Source: Pycnococcus provasolii
Lineage: Eukaryota; Chlorophyta; Pseudoscourfieldiophyceae; Pseudoscourfieldiales; Pycnococcaceae
Length of the DNA: 64,000 nt
Direction of reading: 5' to 3'
Assembly: GCA_938743325.2 (NCBI GenBank)
Contig: OW568863.1
Coordinates: 62,001-126,000, forward strand
Shown here: piece by piece, positions 39,112-47,993 of the stretch
How the letters are laid out: each line of letters starts with the position of its first letter
Numbering within the stretch: position 1 is the first letter of the stretch
Notes under the pieces: generated by a model
What the model was told of the DNA's origin: nothing
The model's database searches: none
Seen by the model: only the letters and a program-made list of their open reading frames with translations
Made by a program: the position numbers and the translations under genes

Positions 39112-39798
39112 AGATGGACGCAACGCCATTGGGGGTTTTGGCAGTTCGGCGTATCCCGTTTAGGGGTTCACCTCACAGTTGCAGCATGCGTTGCGTCGTT
39201 TTGGCTATTCCAGGAGTGGTTTGTGCACCGGTGGCTGCTTCACTCGCCGTTCGAATGGTTCGGCAAGGACATACACGTGGGCCACCACAACAATCCATAC
39301 TACCACGTCAGCATAGACGGGCCTGGACTCATCGTTCCCGCCATGTTGACATCTTTTGTCGTGTTTCGGCTCATTCTCTTTCCGAATAATTGGAGCCTCG
39401 CCTTGACAGGTTGCTCGGTGTACTACGTGATGGGACTGCTCTACGAATGGACACACTACCTGGTGCACACGAAGTACGTGCCGAAGAGCTCATTCGCACG
39501 TGCGATCCGAAGGCATCACATGCTTCACCACTGCCGCAACGAGAACTACTATCTAGGGTTCACCTTGCCTGCTGTTGACAGTCTCTTTGGCACGGCACCT
39601 AACCCACGAAGTATTCCGATGGTAAGTTTTTGTTGCGATAGATCCATCCGTTTCAAATATACAGCCAAGTCACTAACACAACCTAAACGCGCTAAATACA
39701 TCAGACGGACCTCGCTCGTTCGGCACCCATACGTTCTGCCGGTACGACAACGAGCCGCGGACCACTCAGTCGCTGATAATAAGAAAACAATTTTGTAG
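39112..39798 (+). CDS. fatty-acid hydroxylase superfamily membrane enzyme (C-terminal exons)
   Basis: From an acceptor-like TCGGTAG at about 39111 the frame reads HWGFWQFGVSRLGVHLTVAA, then VASFWLFQEWFVHRW. The di-iron His boxes follow: HRWLLH, HVGHH, HYLVH and RRHHMLHHCRNENYY. Two hydrophobic spans lie between. This is the eight-His layout of sterol desaturase / fatty-acid 2-hydroxylase proteins of the ER. The exon ends at GATG|GTAAGT (39622), with CACTAAC and a CAG acceptor at 39704. Spliced or read through, the last 25-60 residues are uncertain (stops at 39776 or 39796-39798). The first exon(s) are not resolved. It probably oxidises a fatty acyl, sterol or carotenoid substrate. Confidence 0.7.
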   Translation, partial: RWTQRHWGFWQFGVSRLGVHLTVAACVASFWLFQEWFVHRWLLHSPFEWFGKDIHVGHHNNPYYHVSIDGPGLIVPAMLTSFVVFRLILFPNNWSLALTGCSVYYVMGLLYEWTHYLVHTKYVPKSSFARAIRRHHMLHHCRNENYYLGFTLPAVDSLFGTAPNPRSIPMVSFCCDRSIRFKYTAKSLTQPKRAKYIRRTSLVRHPYVLPVRQRAADHSVADNKKTIL

Positions 39799-39825
39799 AT
39801 AGAAATAAACTTTACACTTTTACAT

Positions 39826-40406
39826 TTACTGCGCATCGAGCAGAAAGTTCCAGTCTGCGTTTCTGACGCATTTGTCCATCTCCTCCTGGTTCAACTCCAC
39901 GCGAAGTTTTTGGTTTCCCACCTCGACGATGCTCGTTGCAGGTAGCAGAACGGCGGCACCTGGCTTGATCGCCTTTCCGTTGACGACAAGGCTCGTTCGT
40001 TTTCCGATGCACGTCAGGCGCATCCGCGCCGCAGGCGCAGTGCGTTGTCCACCCGCGCACGCGGGCGCCTTGGTTTTGAAAGCTGCCGTTCTGCGCACGC
40101 TGAGCGTCGCGTTGATGCGCGGCGGCCCACCCCTTCCTCCGTCCGGTTCTGCGGAGAGGTCGACGTCCACCTCGACAACCGGTGCTGTTTGTTGCGCGCT
40201 GCTGTTGTTAGCTGCACAACCCGCACCCGCGCCCGCGCCGCCACTTCCTCCTGCAGAGCCGGCTGCCGCCGCGGTGGTCGCTTCAGCCTTTAGCGCCGCG
40301 GATGCGGTGGCAGACAGACCGGTTTTCCCTATGGTGGTGTCGAGCGCGTGCACGTCGTACTTGTGCGTGGCGGTGAGCACGGTCGCGAGCGCCATCCTAG
40401 TGGTAC
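39826..40406 (-). CDS. FHA-domain protein, possibly MCRS1-like
   Basis: The exon starts at a CTTCACAG acceptor (40406). The ATG at 40395 (MALATVLTATHKYDVHALDT) may be the start or an internal Met. The sequence has the FHA beginning DTTIGKTG and a long Ala/Gly insertion. Then come VVEVDVDLSAEPD, RINATLSVRRTAAF and RMRLTCIGKRTSLVVNGKAI, KPGAAVLLPATSIVEVGNQK and LRVELNQEEMDKCVRNADWN. The 'VDVDLS...VNG..I..G....L.....VEVG...LRVELN' layout resembles the FHA domain of microspherule protein 1, a chromatin (INO80/NSL) subunit. FHA domains bind phosphothreonine. The N-terminal part and upstream exons are not visible. Confidence 0.65.
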
Positions 40407-40485
40407 CTGTGAAGAGCAGGCCTGAGGAGGCGAAGAAGATGGGAAGGTCGGAGCACAACACTTGTCACTTGGACGCCCGAACCTA

Positions 40486-40531
40486 AACCCTAATCTTAGC
40501 CCTAGCCCTAACCCTAACCCTAACCCTAACC
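40486..40531 (-). repeat. telomere-like tract in the 5' region of the FHA gene
   Basis: CCTAAACCCTAATCTTAGCC and then (CCCTAA)4 on the plus strand gives TTAGGG on the transcript strand. It sits about 90 bp upstream of the FHA acceptor, probably within an intron or leader. Confidence 0.85.
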
Positions 40532-40767
40532 GGGGTCCCGAGGCCGAGGGACGACAACGCCACCCCCGACGTAACCGAACGAGTGTGACGGAACGGGCGG
40601 TATGGCCGAGGGTCTTTTTTTCCCTTCATTTCACCGTTTTCCAACCTGCGGGCGGCTCAGGGTGCGAATAATGGCCAATAACAGCAGCACAGTCTACACT
40701 TCACAACACTCTGCCTCGTCGTTCCCTTTCAGACCTTGTTGTCGCCTTATTAGTCTTGGTGCCAACG

Positions 40768-41769
40768 ATGGTGACGTTCGCAGCAACACGGTGTCAGTGG
40801 ATGATGATGGTGTTGTTGGCTGGTATGACGATGATGCTTCCGCACTCGCACGCCTTTGCTAGTGCCGAAGCATTGTCACAACATCAGAATGTGGTTCACG
40901 CAGCTGACGACAGTGACGTGTGCTCACCTGACACAACTTCGCCAGCAGCTAAACAATGCCGAGAGTGCGTACAGTGGTTCTCCGCCGACGAAGTTCCACA
41001 CCTCTGCGAAGTGCCATGCCAGCCGTGCCTAAACTGCGATTTCTACATCCAGGCAACCAAGCCGAAGCCGCGTCCGGAACCTTGGTGGCGCACATTCGCC
41101 TCGCGACGCAACCAAACTCGTACCAGTGCCGCCATCGACGACGAAGTCACGTCAGCCGCAAGCACAGCGATCAACGCCGCGCACGGTGGTGTAGATCAGA
41201 CAACATACGCCGCAGAGGAAACGACGACCACCGACGACGAGAGCAAGATGGCGTCGTTCCAGAACACGGCAAGTCGTCTTGTCAGTGCAATTGCATCCAT
41301 CGCTCAGCAGTTCGCAGAAGTGACGACGACGGCATCAACAACAATAGAGTTGGATGTTGAACCAGAACCTGACTACTATCCATACTACGAGGAGGAGGAG
41401 GAGGAGGAAATGGTGAACCCTTTCATAGAAATGCAGACTTCTCTCAAAACTCAGCTAGAGTCTCTAGAAAATGGTGAGAGTGACAACGAAGCAGCTTTAC
41501 GCGCTTGGCACGAGCCTGACATTGTCGAAGAAGATGAGAGAAATGCCTTTGCGGTTGATGAGAACCAAACCATCAGTTCAGTTCAGTTCAACCAAACAAT
41601 TCGAGTCGATGGCAAAATGGTTCACCCACATTTGATGACGGACGTGTTCGCGGACGTGGCTTCGCGCATGACGGACGATGAGAAGGCGTCAATGGTGGCG
41701 GCAACGGATAAGCCTGTGGTGGGAAATTTCATGGGACTGCCAATCGTGTTGGCGGACGATGCGTGGTAG
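40768..41769 (+). CDS. secreted Cys-rich / acidic protein of unknown function
   Basis: About 333 residues run from the Met at 40768. A signal peptide (MVTFAATRCQWMMMVLLAGM) is followed by a short Cys cluster (CRECVQWF, LCEVPCQPCLNC) with six to seven cysteines that could bind zinc or form disulfides. The rest is acidic and Thr-rich with several NQT sequons, a YYPYYEEEEEEE run and an amphipathic end (MTDVFADVASRMTDDEKASM). No family is recognised. The region upstream of the start also looks open, so an earlier exon is possible. It may be a wall or matrix glycoprotein. Confidence 0.6.
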   Translation: MVTFAATRCQWMMMVLLAGMTMMLPHSHAFASAEALSQHQNVVHAADDSDVCSPDTTSPAAKQCRECVQWFSADEVPHLCEVPCQPCLNCDFYIQATKPKPRPEPWWRTFASRRNQTRTSAAIDDEVTSAASTAINAAHGGVDQTTYAAEETTTTDDESKMASFQNTASRLVSAIASIAQQFAEVTTTASTTIELDVEPEPDYYPYYEEEEEEEMVNPFIEMQTSLKTQLESLENGESDNEAALRAWHEPDIVEEDERNAFAVDENQTISSVQFNQTIRVDGKMVHPHLMTDVFADVASRMTDDEKASMVAATDKPVVGNFMGLPIVLADDAW

Positions 41770-43255
41770 AGCTGCGTGTTGTCGACGTTTTTTTTTGTTG
41801 TAAATCTGTGATTGTTCATTCTTGTTGTTATCGAATGATCGTCCATTGAATTCACATTCATCATCTAGTAAGGCGGGTAAGATGTGTGAGAAAAAAGGAG
41901 ACAAAGTTGATTTAGTGATTTTACTCTTCTGTATCATTATTGCAACTTGTAACAACAAACAGTAGGAAAAACAAAAGAGCAACAATTGGAGCAGTAGTAC
42001 TTCTTCTTTCGTACGAGGAGAACTCGCCGCCGGACCTCGACTACGCGCACGTCTCCGTGGTCCGCAACTCCGCATGAATCCCGAGAACCTGGAGCACCAC
42101 GAGATATTCGTCAGGTCAACTTATTCTTCCGTAGGTGCGGGCGCCGGTACTACATCATCCGTCATGACATCGTATCCGCTGCCAACGTAAATGTCGTCAT
42201 AGCCCCGCAGACACGGAAGAAACGATCGTATCGCAGATTCATCCAACCAGCACGATTCATCGCCGGGTCTCGACATGGTTTGCAGCATACACATTTTAGG
42301 AGATTGATCAAGCTCCGTCACAATAATCGGCCAGCTTGGCCACGCTCCTCTTCAGCCAAACGTTCAGCTCGGGCAGTCTGGTCTGGCATCATCTCTGAAC
42401 TTGGTAACCTCACGCACCTCACGCAAGGATCTTTGGGGTCAATGGCCCAGTTTGGTAACCAGAACATCGGTTCACATAGGCTTGCGTCCTCAGACCCAAC
42501 CAGCTTTGCATCGCCCATATACAATGACGATAGCACATTAGCACAGGACCACCTAGCATGGCCTCTTCTTCTGCAAGTTCTTCCACTTCCTCCAGTGAAG
42601 CCAATACACCACGAGAACATCGTCCACGCACATTCATCTCGGAGGAGCAGTTTCAATTACAACTCAGATATTTCACTCTCTGGAAGCTACAATTGGTCAA
42701 ACACCGCTCGGTTAGTTCGTCGAGATCGAGCTTCTCAAGCTTGTTGGTGCGCGTAGAGTTTCCAGATTCTTGTTTACCTTCAAGACTTTCCATGAGACGA
42801 TCTGGGCGGTTGCGCGCGCGCTCGACGACGATGAGAAGGCGATTGCCCTCTTCGGACGCAATTCTTTTTGCGCGGCCGTGGCCGACGACCCCGCCGGCGT
42901 GTCTCAAGGTGCGTGTGGGAAGTGGGGAGCTGGTGATGTTTTTCCCTCCCCGACTAACATCGCGCAAGTCGTTCAAAAAGCGGGACGTGGATACACCCCC
43001 TCGCCGCAATCAACTTGGCAACCTGGATCTCTCCTAGCTTCGGTGTCCACGATGCTGCCGGCGCACACGGGCGACATGCTCTTCTTCATCTCGATGCGCG
43101 TCCGTGGACAACCGCGCCATCATCATCGACGACGACTGGGTGCACTCAGTGCCGCCTCGTGGACGAGCCGCGATATTATGGTAGTGCTACAGCTAATGTT
43201 TTAGATAAGATATTGGTTTTTAGATAACAAAAATATGTAAAGTTGAAGAAAGTAT
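41770..43255. other. 1.5-kb stretch with scattered coding-like pieces but no resolved gene
   Basis: A coding-like tail (LLSYEENSPPDLDYAHVSVV) ends at 42077. A Ser-rich open frame starts at 42558 (MASSSASSSTSSSEAN). An exon-like piece at 42716-42908 is listed separately. DNA here is less GC-rich than neighbouring genes. A multi-exon plus-strand gene is likely, but I cannot join it reliably. Confidence 0.4.
42716..42908 (+). CDS. candidate internal exon of an unknown gene
   Basis: The piece is bounded by CGGTTAG (acceptor) and CTCAAG|GTGCGTG (donor). It encodes FVEIELLKLVGARRVSRFLF, then TFKTFHETIWAVARAL, DDDEKAIALFGRNSFCAAV and ADDPAGVSQ, clean coding composition without stops. No domain is recognised. 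A further candidate exon begins after CTCTCCTAG at 43038, but the frame could not be settled. Confidence 0.4.
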
Positions 43256-45184
43256 TTATCTCGTAAAGCACAGCGCAGTATATATTGCGTAAATGCTTGG
43301 GAAGAGCACCAGACTCGCCCGGTCGATATACTTCTCCACATAGTGTTCAACGTGGTCTATATTTAGCCTGTCGGAGAGCGGCACAGTTTTATTATTCGCC
43401 GAAAATGCATTCAGAATGCCAAGTAGACTTCTCAACCAGCTCTTCTCCTCAGGAGCCGTTTGTGACGCTTGCGCTCCATTTTCTTTGTGCGTCGGCTGCT
43501 TTCTGGTCGTCCATGGGATGGATGGACTCGGAGGAGAGCCGAAGGCATTGTTCGTCAAAGGAACGGGGATTGTTAGCTCCGTGTCATCCGTTTCTCTCAC
43601 TTCATCGTCGTCGTTATCACTATCGGCCAATTGCTGCAGACGCCGAATGACAGCTGCACGGTACTCCGCTCGCTTGTCAAGCAGATGCGATATCAAAGAC
43701 TCTCCTGCCGACGCCGCCACGAAGAATGTGGACACGAGGACGAATTCGTGCATGGGAGTTAGATAATTCGTCTTCGGCATGACTTCTCCGAGCAAGAGTT
43801 GCAGCACATTCAAGGCAAGCAGCAGCGTGAATGAAATAGATGCACGACTCGCCAGATCTTTGGCACTGAAGAAGAAAACTACCCAACTCAAGGATGTGAG
43901 CAGAACGACGATGAACATGTAGTTGACCAAGTAGTAGTCCGTGGTGCGATCCACGCGCACGTAAAACGTCACCGAGGATTGCGTGGAGGAATCTCTCATG
44001 GAGTAAGACACCTGCATTACGTTCTGGAACCAGTTTGCCATGTCCTTTATGGTGTCGTGGAGTGGCCCCGAGTCGCCCGCAACACGTTCGTAGTCGACGT
44101 CAACCACAGGCCTCTCCTCAATTCGCACTCCATGGATTTCCCAGCCGCTTAGCATGTCCTTGCCTTCGCGCGATCCACGCGAAATGGTCTCGTTGTCGAG
44201 ATATGCCGAAACAGGGTCAAACAACACCTGCTTTCGTATTCCAATGTCGGATCGAAACATGACCTGGATGGGCAGTTCCTGCGAGTCGCTGGGAAACTTG
44301 GTGAAACGCATCGGCGCCGCGAACTTGCCCTCGACGTCAATTTGGTAGGTGACTGTGCGAGTCCTCAAGTCTGACCATATAAACTCGCTCTTGACCGCGA
44401 ACACCTCCGCCTCATCTCGCGTATTCACAAAAGTGAGCTTTGGTCTCCACAAATACGAGCAGCTCCCGTCGTTGACAGACTCGGTACCACTTCGGCACTG
44501 CTGCCACATGTGCGTGTCCTTCCAGTGCATCACTATGCTAAATGCGGTCTGAAACGAAAATTGCAGCTCGTCGATATTGTACAGCTCTCTCACCAGAGCG
44601 CCGAACTGTATGCGCAAACTTTCGTTTGGGAGACTCGGCATCATGGGTTGCAATAATGCGGTTTTCGTACGCACAAACGTCTTTGCAGGGCTCAACGGCA
44701 GGTGCATGTTCGTCAAGTCGTCAACAGTCAGCTCTGTCAAAGTCACGCCATCGATGCGGTTGCTCACGAACGCCGGCTTGAACTCCGCATATCCAATCGC
44801 TCCTATAAAACTCAGCACCTCGTCCGTGTCGAACTGGAACGGGTGCTTGCAGTAGACTGCGCTCATTCTGAGAACGTTCGCAAAGAACGGATCTTGCCAA
44901 ATGCTCTGTATGCGTTCCTGGGTGACATTTGACGTCTGAATCTGGCACATCCCATAAAACGTGTCGAAGAGTGCTGACACGTTATCCTGCTCGTTTACCC
45001 GATATCCGTTCTCAACGCACATCTCTTCCACTTGCTTGAGGCAGAGCTCGACTTCGCCCTCTCGCTGGCAGGCGCACATGCGCGCGGCGGCGGCATGTTG
45101 GGCAGCGAGCCCAAGACCAACCAAGACGACGACGAAGAGAGGCTGAGAGAAGAAGGAGCCTCCTGCCAGCCACTGAGGCGCCAT
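43256..45184 (-). CDS. pentameric ligand-gated ion channel (Pro-loop type) with an N-terminal SAM domain
   Basis: The 642-residue protein has a signal peptide (residues 13-35), a Cys-rich stretch, a SAM-like domain (about 118-178: DEVLSFIGAIGYAEF, IDGVTLTELTVDDLTNMHL) and an extracellular channel domain (about 185-415). The latter shows YLWRPKLTFVN and FTKFPSDSQELPIQ, the signature loop without the two cysteines. The junction YVRVDRTTDYYLVNYMF leads into M1 (IVVLLTSLSWVVFFF), M2 (SRASISFTLLLALNVLQLLL) and M3 (HEFVLVSTFFVAAS). A Pro/Glu/Thr-rich cytosolic loop and M4 (SLVLFPSIYAIYTALCF) follow. All four helices are in place, so a functional subunit is plausible. SAM domains are normally intracellular; one preceding the ligand domain is odd. 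Ligand and ion selectivity are unknown. Confidence 0.78.
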   Translation of the reverse strand: MAPQWLAGGSFFSQPLFVVVLVGLGLAAQHAAAARMCACQREGEVELCLKQVEEMCVENGYRVNEQDNVSALFDTFYGMCQIQTSNVTQERIQSIWQDPFFANVLRMSAVYCKHPFQFDTDEVLSFIGAIGYAEFKPAFVSNRIDGVTLTELTVDDLTNMHLPLSPAKTFVRTKTALLQPMMPSLPNESLRIQFGALVRELYNIDELQFSFQTAFSIVMHWKDTHMWQQCRSGTESVNDGSCSYLWRPKLTFVNTRDEAEVFAVKSEFIWSDLRTRTVTYQIDVEGKFAAPMRFTKFPSDSQELPIQVMFRSDIGIRKQVLFDPVSAYLDNETISRGSREGKDMLSGWEIHGVRIEERPVVDVDYERVAGDSGPLHDTIKDMANWFQNVMQVSYSMRDSSTQSSVTFYVRVDRTTDYYLVNYMFIVVLLTSLSWVVFFFSAKDLASRASISFTLLLALNVLQLLLGEVMPKTNYLTPMHEFVLVSTFFVAASAGESLISHLLDKRAEYRAAVIRRLQQLADSDNDDDEVRETDDTELTIPVPLTNNAFGSPPSPSIPWTTRKQPTHKENGAQASQTAPEEKSWLRSLLGILNAFSANNKTVPLSDRLNIDHVEHYVEKYIDRASLVLFPSIYAIYTALCFTR

Positions 45185-45364
45185 GAGGCCGAACGCGGCC
45201 TTAAGTAAAGTTTAAGGCGACGGGAGGGAACGTGCCTGCACGTGCGTGTCGTCTGTCGCGTGGTGCCAGTTCATTTTGCCAGTGCGCGAGACGGTCAATC
45301 CTCGCTGAGCTTGCATTGGGCAACCCACAAGGCCACTTTTCTTTCGTCCAACACGTCGCAGCAT

Positions 45365-45407
45365 TAGGATTAGGGTTTAGGGTTAGGGCTAGGGTTAGGG
45401 TGAGGGT
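45365..45407 (+). repeat. telomere-like tract upstream of the RNA methyltransferase
   Basis: TTAGGATTAGGGTTTAGGGT, TAGGGCTAGGGTTAGGGTGA form a degenerate TTAGGG/TTTAGGG run ending 80 bp before the probable start codon, on the transcript strand. Confidence 0.8.
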
Positions 45408-45487
45408 GAGTGCGCCGCCTTCCGCCGTTCTCTCCCTTCTTCCTCCTATCCACCTCAAAGCCGTTCTCTATCCACATTTTGCTGGCC

Positions 45488-47071
45488 ATGTCCTCTGTCT
45501 CAGCCTCAGCAACACGCATGTCGTCCTCGTATCGAACACCTTGCACGCGACTGCTTCTTATCACAACTCGGAACATGGGATACGCGTACCATGCGGGAAG
45601 GCGATGCAATGGCGTACGCACAATGGCGTCTGAAACAACGACGGCGGCGCGAGCATACGCAAGACCACCGCCCGTGATGCGATTCTTCGCGACGTGCCCG
45701 CCGGGTCTCGAGCCGGCGCTCGCGAGAGAACTCGCCGCTGAGTGTGTCGGAGCGAGCAACGTCAAGCTCGCGCGCGCAGGCGTATCGTTCGAGTCGCCGA
45801 GACGCAATAGCAACGACGAACACCCGCTCGCAACCGCTTACCGCGCGGTGCTGTGGTCCAGAACCGCCGTGCGCGTCCTCAACCTACTACACGACGGACC
45901 TCTCGTCGTACCGACGCGAAGAGGGGGGCCAGACGCAGCCTACGCGACGGCCATTGAGGTGCCGTGGGAAAAGTACGTCGGACGAGGGCTCAGCGTGGAC
46001 GTGCGCGCACGCGTCGCCAAGGATGCTGTCGACCAGGGAATCGACAGTAGCCGCTTTTGCGCGCTGCGCACGCGCGACGCCGTGTGCGACGCGGTGCGCG
46101 AGGCTACGGGGGAGCGCCCACCGCCTCCGAGCCGGCCAGATGGTGGTGCGGACGTGCCGCTGTTCATCGCCGTGAAGCACGGGCGTGCGCAAATATATCG
46201 CGACCTCGTGGGAAACATCCCGCTCAACAGACGCGGGTACAAGGGTGCTGGTGGTGCCGTCGCTACGCACGAGGGAACTCTCAACGAAGGGTGCGCCGCG
46301 GGTGCTCTCATGCTTGCCGAGCTCGACGAAACTCTGGAGGCTGGAAACATGCGAGCAGTCACGATGGCGGACCCGATGTGCGGCGCTGGCACGCTCGCGA
46401 TCGAGGCGGCGCTCATCGCGTGCAGAATCGCGCCAGGGCTACTACGCATCCTGCACGCCGACAAGCGCTTCTCGCTCTCGCACGCAACAAGCGACGATGC
46501 CGTTCGTGACCTCGAGTCGACGCTTCCCATACGCAACTGGCCAGATCACTCGCGCGAGCTCTTCGCGCGCGTGGTTGCGGATGCGGTGGAGGCGGCGCGC
46601 CCTGCGCCGTACTGCGGCGACGTTCGTATCTGCTGCAACGACCTTGACGCGTCGGCGCTGGAGACGACACGCCGCGTCGCACGCATTGCCGAGGTATCGG
46701 ACGTTCTGGAATTTGCTGATATGCCGTCGCGCGCGCGCTCGTGGGCTCCGCGTCGGCAAGCAGACTTTGTCGTCGTCAACCCGCCATGGGGAAAGCGCGT
46801 CGGCCTGTCGCTGGAAGCAATGGCAGCGCAGTCGCGTCAGGGTGAGGAGGAGGAGATGGCGCAGATTGCAGAAGAGGAGGCGTGGGACGACCTGCGATAC
46901 TTCCTTCGCGATTCCGGCGCCGTCATTCCCGGCGGTGATGCATGGGTGCTGAGCGGCGATCCGAGCCTCACCGCGTCGCTTCGCATGAAAGCAAGTCGCA
47001 AGATACCCATCAGCGTCGCTGGTGTGGACAGCCGTTTCCTGCGATACAATCTCAGACCGCCGCGGCGATGA
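45488..47071 (+). CDS. RlmL-type THUMP-domain RNA methyltransferase with an organelle leader
   Basis: About 527 residues run from the Met at 45488, with a Ser/Thr/Arg-rich leader; internal starts at 45575 or 45620 would shorten it. FFATCPPGLEPALARELAAE is the typical start of the RlmL family, followed by a ferredoxin-like/THUMP region. Then come IPLNRRGYKGAGG, HEGTLNEGCAAGAL, the SAM-binding DPMCGAGTLAIEAALIA and the catalytic NPPWGKRVG, with a C-terminal VAGVDSRFLRYNL. Bacterial RlmL makes m2G2445 in 23S rRNA. Here plastid or mitochondrial 23S rRNA is the likely substrate. The second (RlmK-like) methyltransferase domain is absent. Confidence 0.88.
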   Translation: MSSVSASATRMSSSYRTPCTRLLLITTRNMGYAYHAGRRCNGVRTMASETTTAARAYARPPPVMRFFATCPPGLEPALARELAAECVGASNVKLARAGVSFESPRRNSNDEHPLATAYRAVLWSRTAVRVLNLLHDGPLVVPTRRGGPDAAYATAIEVPWEKYVGRGLSVDVRARVAKDAVDQGIDSSRFCALRTRDAVCDAVREATGERPPPPSRPDGGADVPLFIAVKHGRAQIYRDLVGNIPLNRRGYKGAGGAVATHEGTLNEGCAAGALMLAELDETLEAGNMRAVTMADPMCGAGTLAIEAALIACRIAPGLLRILHADKRFSLSHATSDDAVRDLESTLPIRNWPDHSRELFARVVADAVEAARPAPYCGDVRICCNDLDASALETTRRVARIAEVSDVLEFADMPSRARSWAPRRQADFVVVNPPWGKRVGLSLEAMAAQSRQGEEEEMAQIAEEEAWDDLRYFLRDSGAVIPGGDAWVLSGDPSLTASLRMKASRKIPISVAGVDSRFLRYNLRPPRR

Positions 47072-47250
47072 CTGTAATTTAATTTCTTTAGATTACTAGG
47101 ATTCATGCTCGCTCCTGGAGATGCGCTTTTTTTTCGAGCGCACGAACACTGGCACGGCGTGAGCAAAATTCGCCCATTCGACCAAGCGTGTCACCGCGGT
47201 GCTTTGCGCGGCCGAATGGCAGCCGTGTGACGACAACATGCCGCGCAAGT

Positions 47251-47519
47251 AAATCAGGCCGCCGTCAACCTCGCAGCTTGGCTCATTTCTGGAAGATGCG
47301 CGACGCAACGTCGGAGGATCTGTGAACATCTCATCCATCACTTGTGACGGTGTTGGCATCACGGCAAAGGTGATGGTAAAGAACGACGCCACGTTCGACG
47401 CAACAAAGGGAGACCTTTACGCGAAGTTGCTGGAAAGCGCGGAGAAGCATGAAGTGGAGCTCTCCTTCGAAAAGAGGAAATCGTCCTTCAGCCTCCGGCG
47501 TCCGAGTGAATCAATGTAA
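47251..47519 (+). CDS. weak hypothetical ORF, possible last exon
   Basis: The frame reads GSFLEDARRNVGGSVNISSI, then TAKVMVKNDATFDATKGDLY, AKLLESAEKHEVELSFEKRK and ends SLRRPSESM. Composition is coding-like, but there is no start codon before 47322 and no family match that I know. An overlapping minus-strand frame (47392-47096) is equally unrecognised. Confidence 0.3.
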
Positions 47520-47993
47520 AGTAAATGCGTACTTTTTCCGAGAAAATAATAGGTCGAGAAAAAAAAGTCCCTCTGGGATCCCGCTCCGGCACATAACTTT
47601 TTAAGTCGGCGCCATGTTTCTGTTTCACTTCACTATTGGTCAACCCAAAACGTCATTATTTTTATAACGGAAAAAAAAAGTGAAGGTTGCAAAATGGTGC
47701 GCATGTCGTGCCCGTCATTTTGAGACAATTTTTTTCGACTTGCGGTGGGTGGAAGGGTTTTAAAATGGACGATTTGGGTTTGTAAGGGTTGGTGTTTTAT
47801 TTGCTCCGTGACGTGCGTGACGTGTAATTAAACAACATACACGTCAGCACGTTACTTACTGTACACGAGGTGACGGAACCTCTCGGACATAGTCCATCCT
47901 ATCCTACCCCGATGAGGCGAAGCAGCGCACGCATATGGAGAATTGGCAGCGATCTGATGTGACAACTTGATGAGAAGAAATGTTATCTTTATC
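47520..47993. other. AT-rich intergenic region
   Basis: This is distinctly AT-rich DNA with A runs (GAAAAAAAAGT, GGAAAAAAAAAGTG). A CACTATTGGTCA (inverted CCAAT) occurs at about 47630 and ACGTGCGTGACGTGT at about 47810. No coding sequence was detected. It holds the 3' ends of both neighbours. Confidence 0.55.

Noticed and set aside
42318-42656. 112-codon minus-strand frame
   Set aside because: Composition is unremarkable, and overlapping plus-strand splice signals argue for coding on the other strand.
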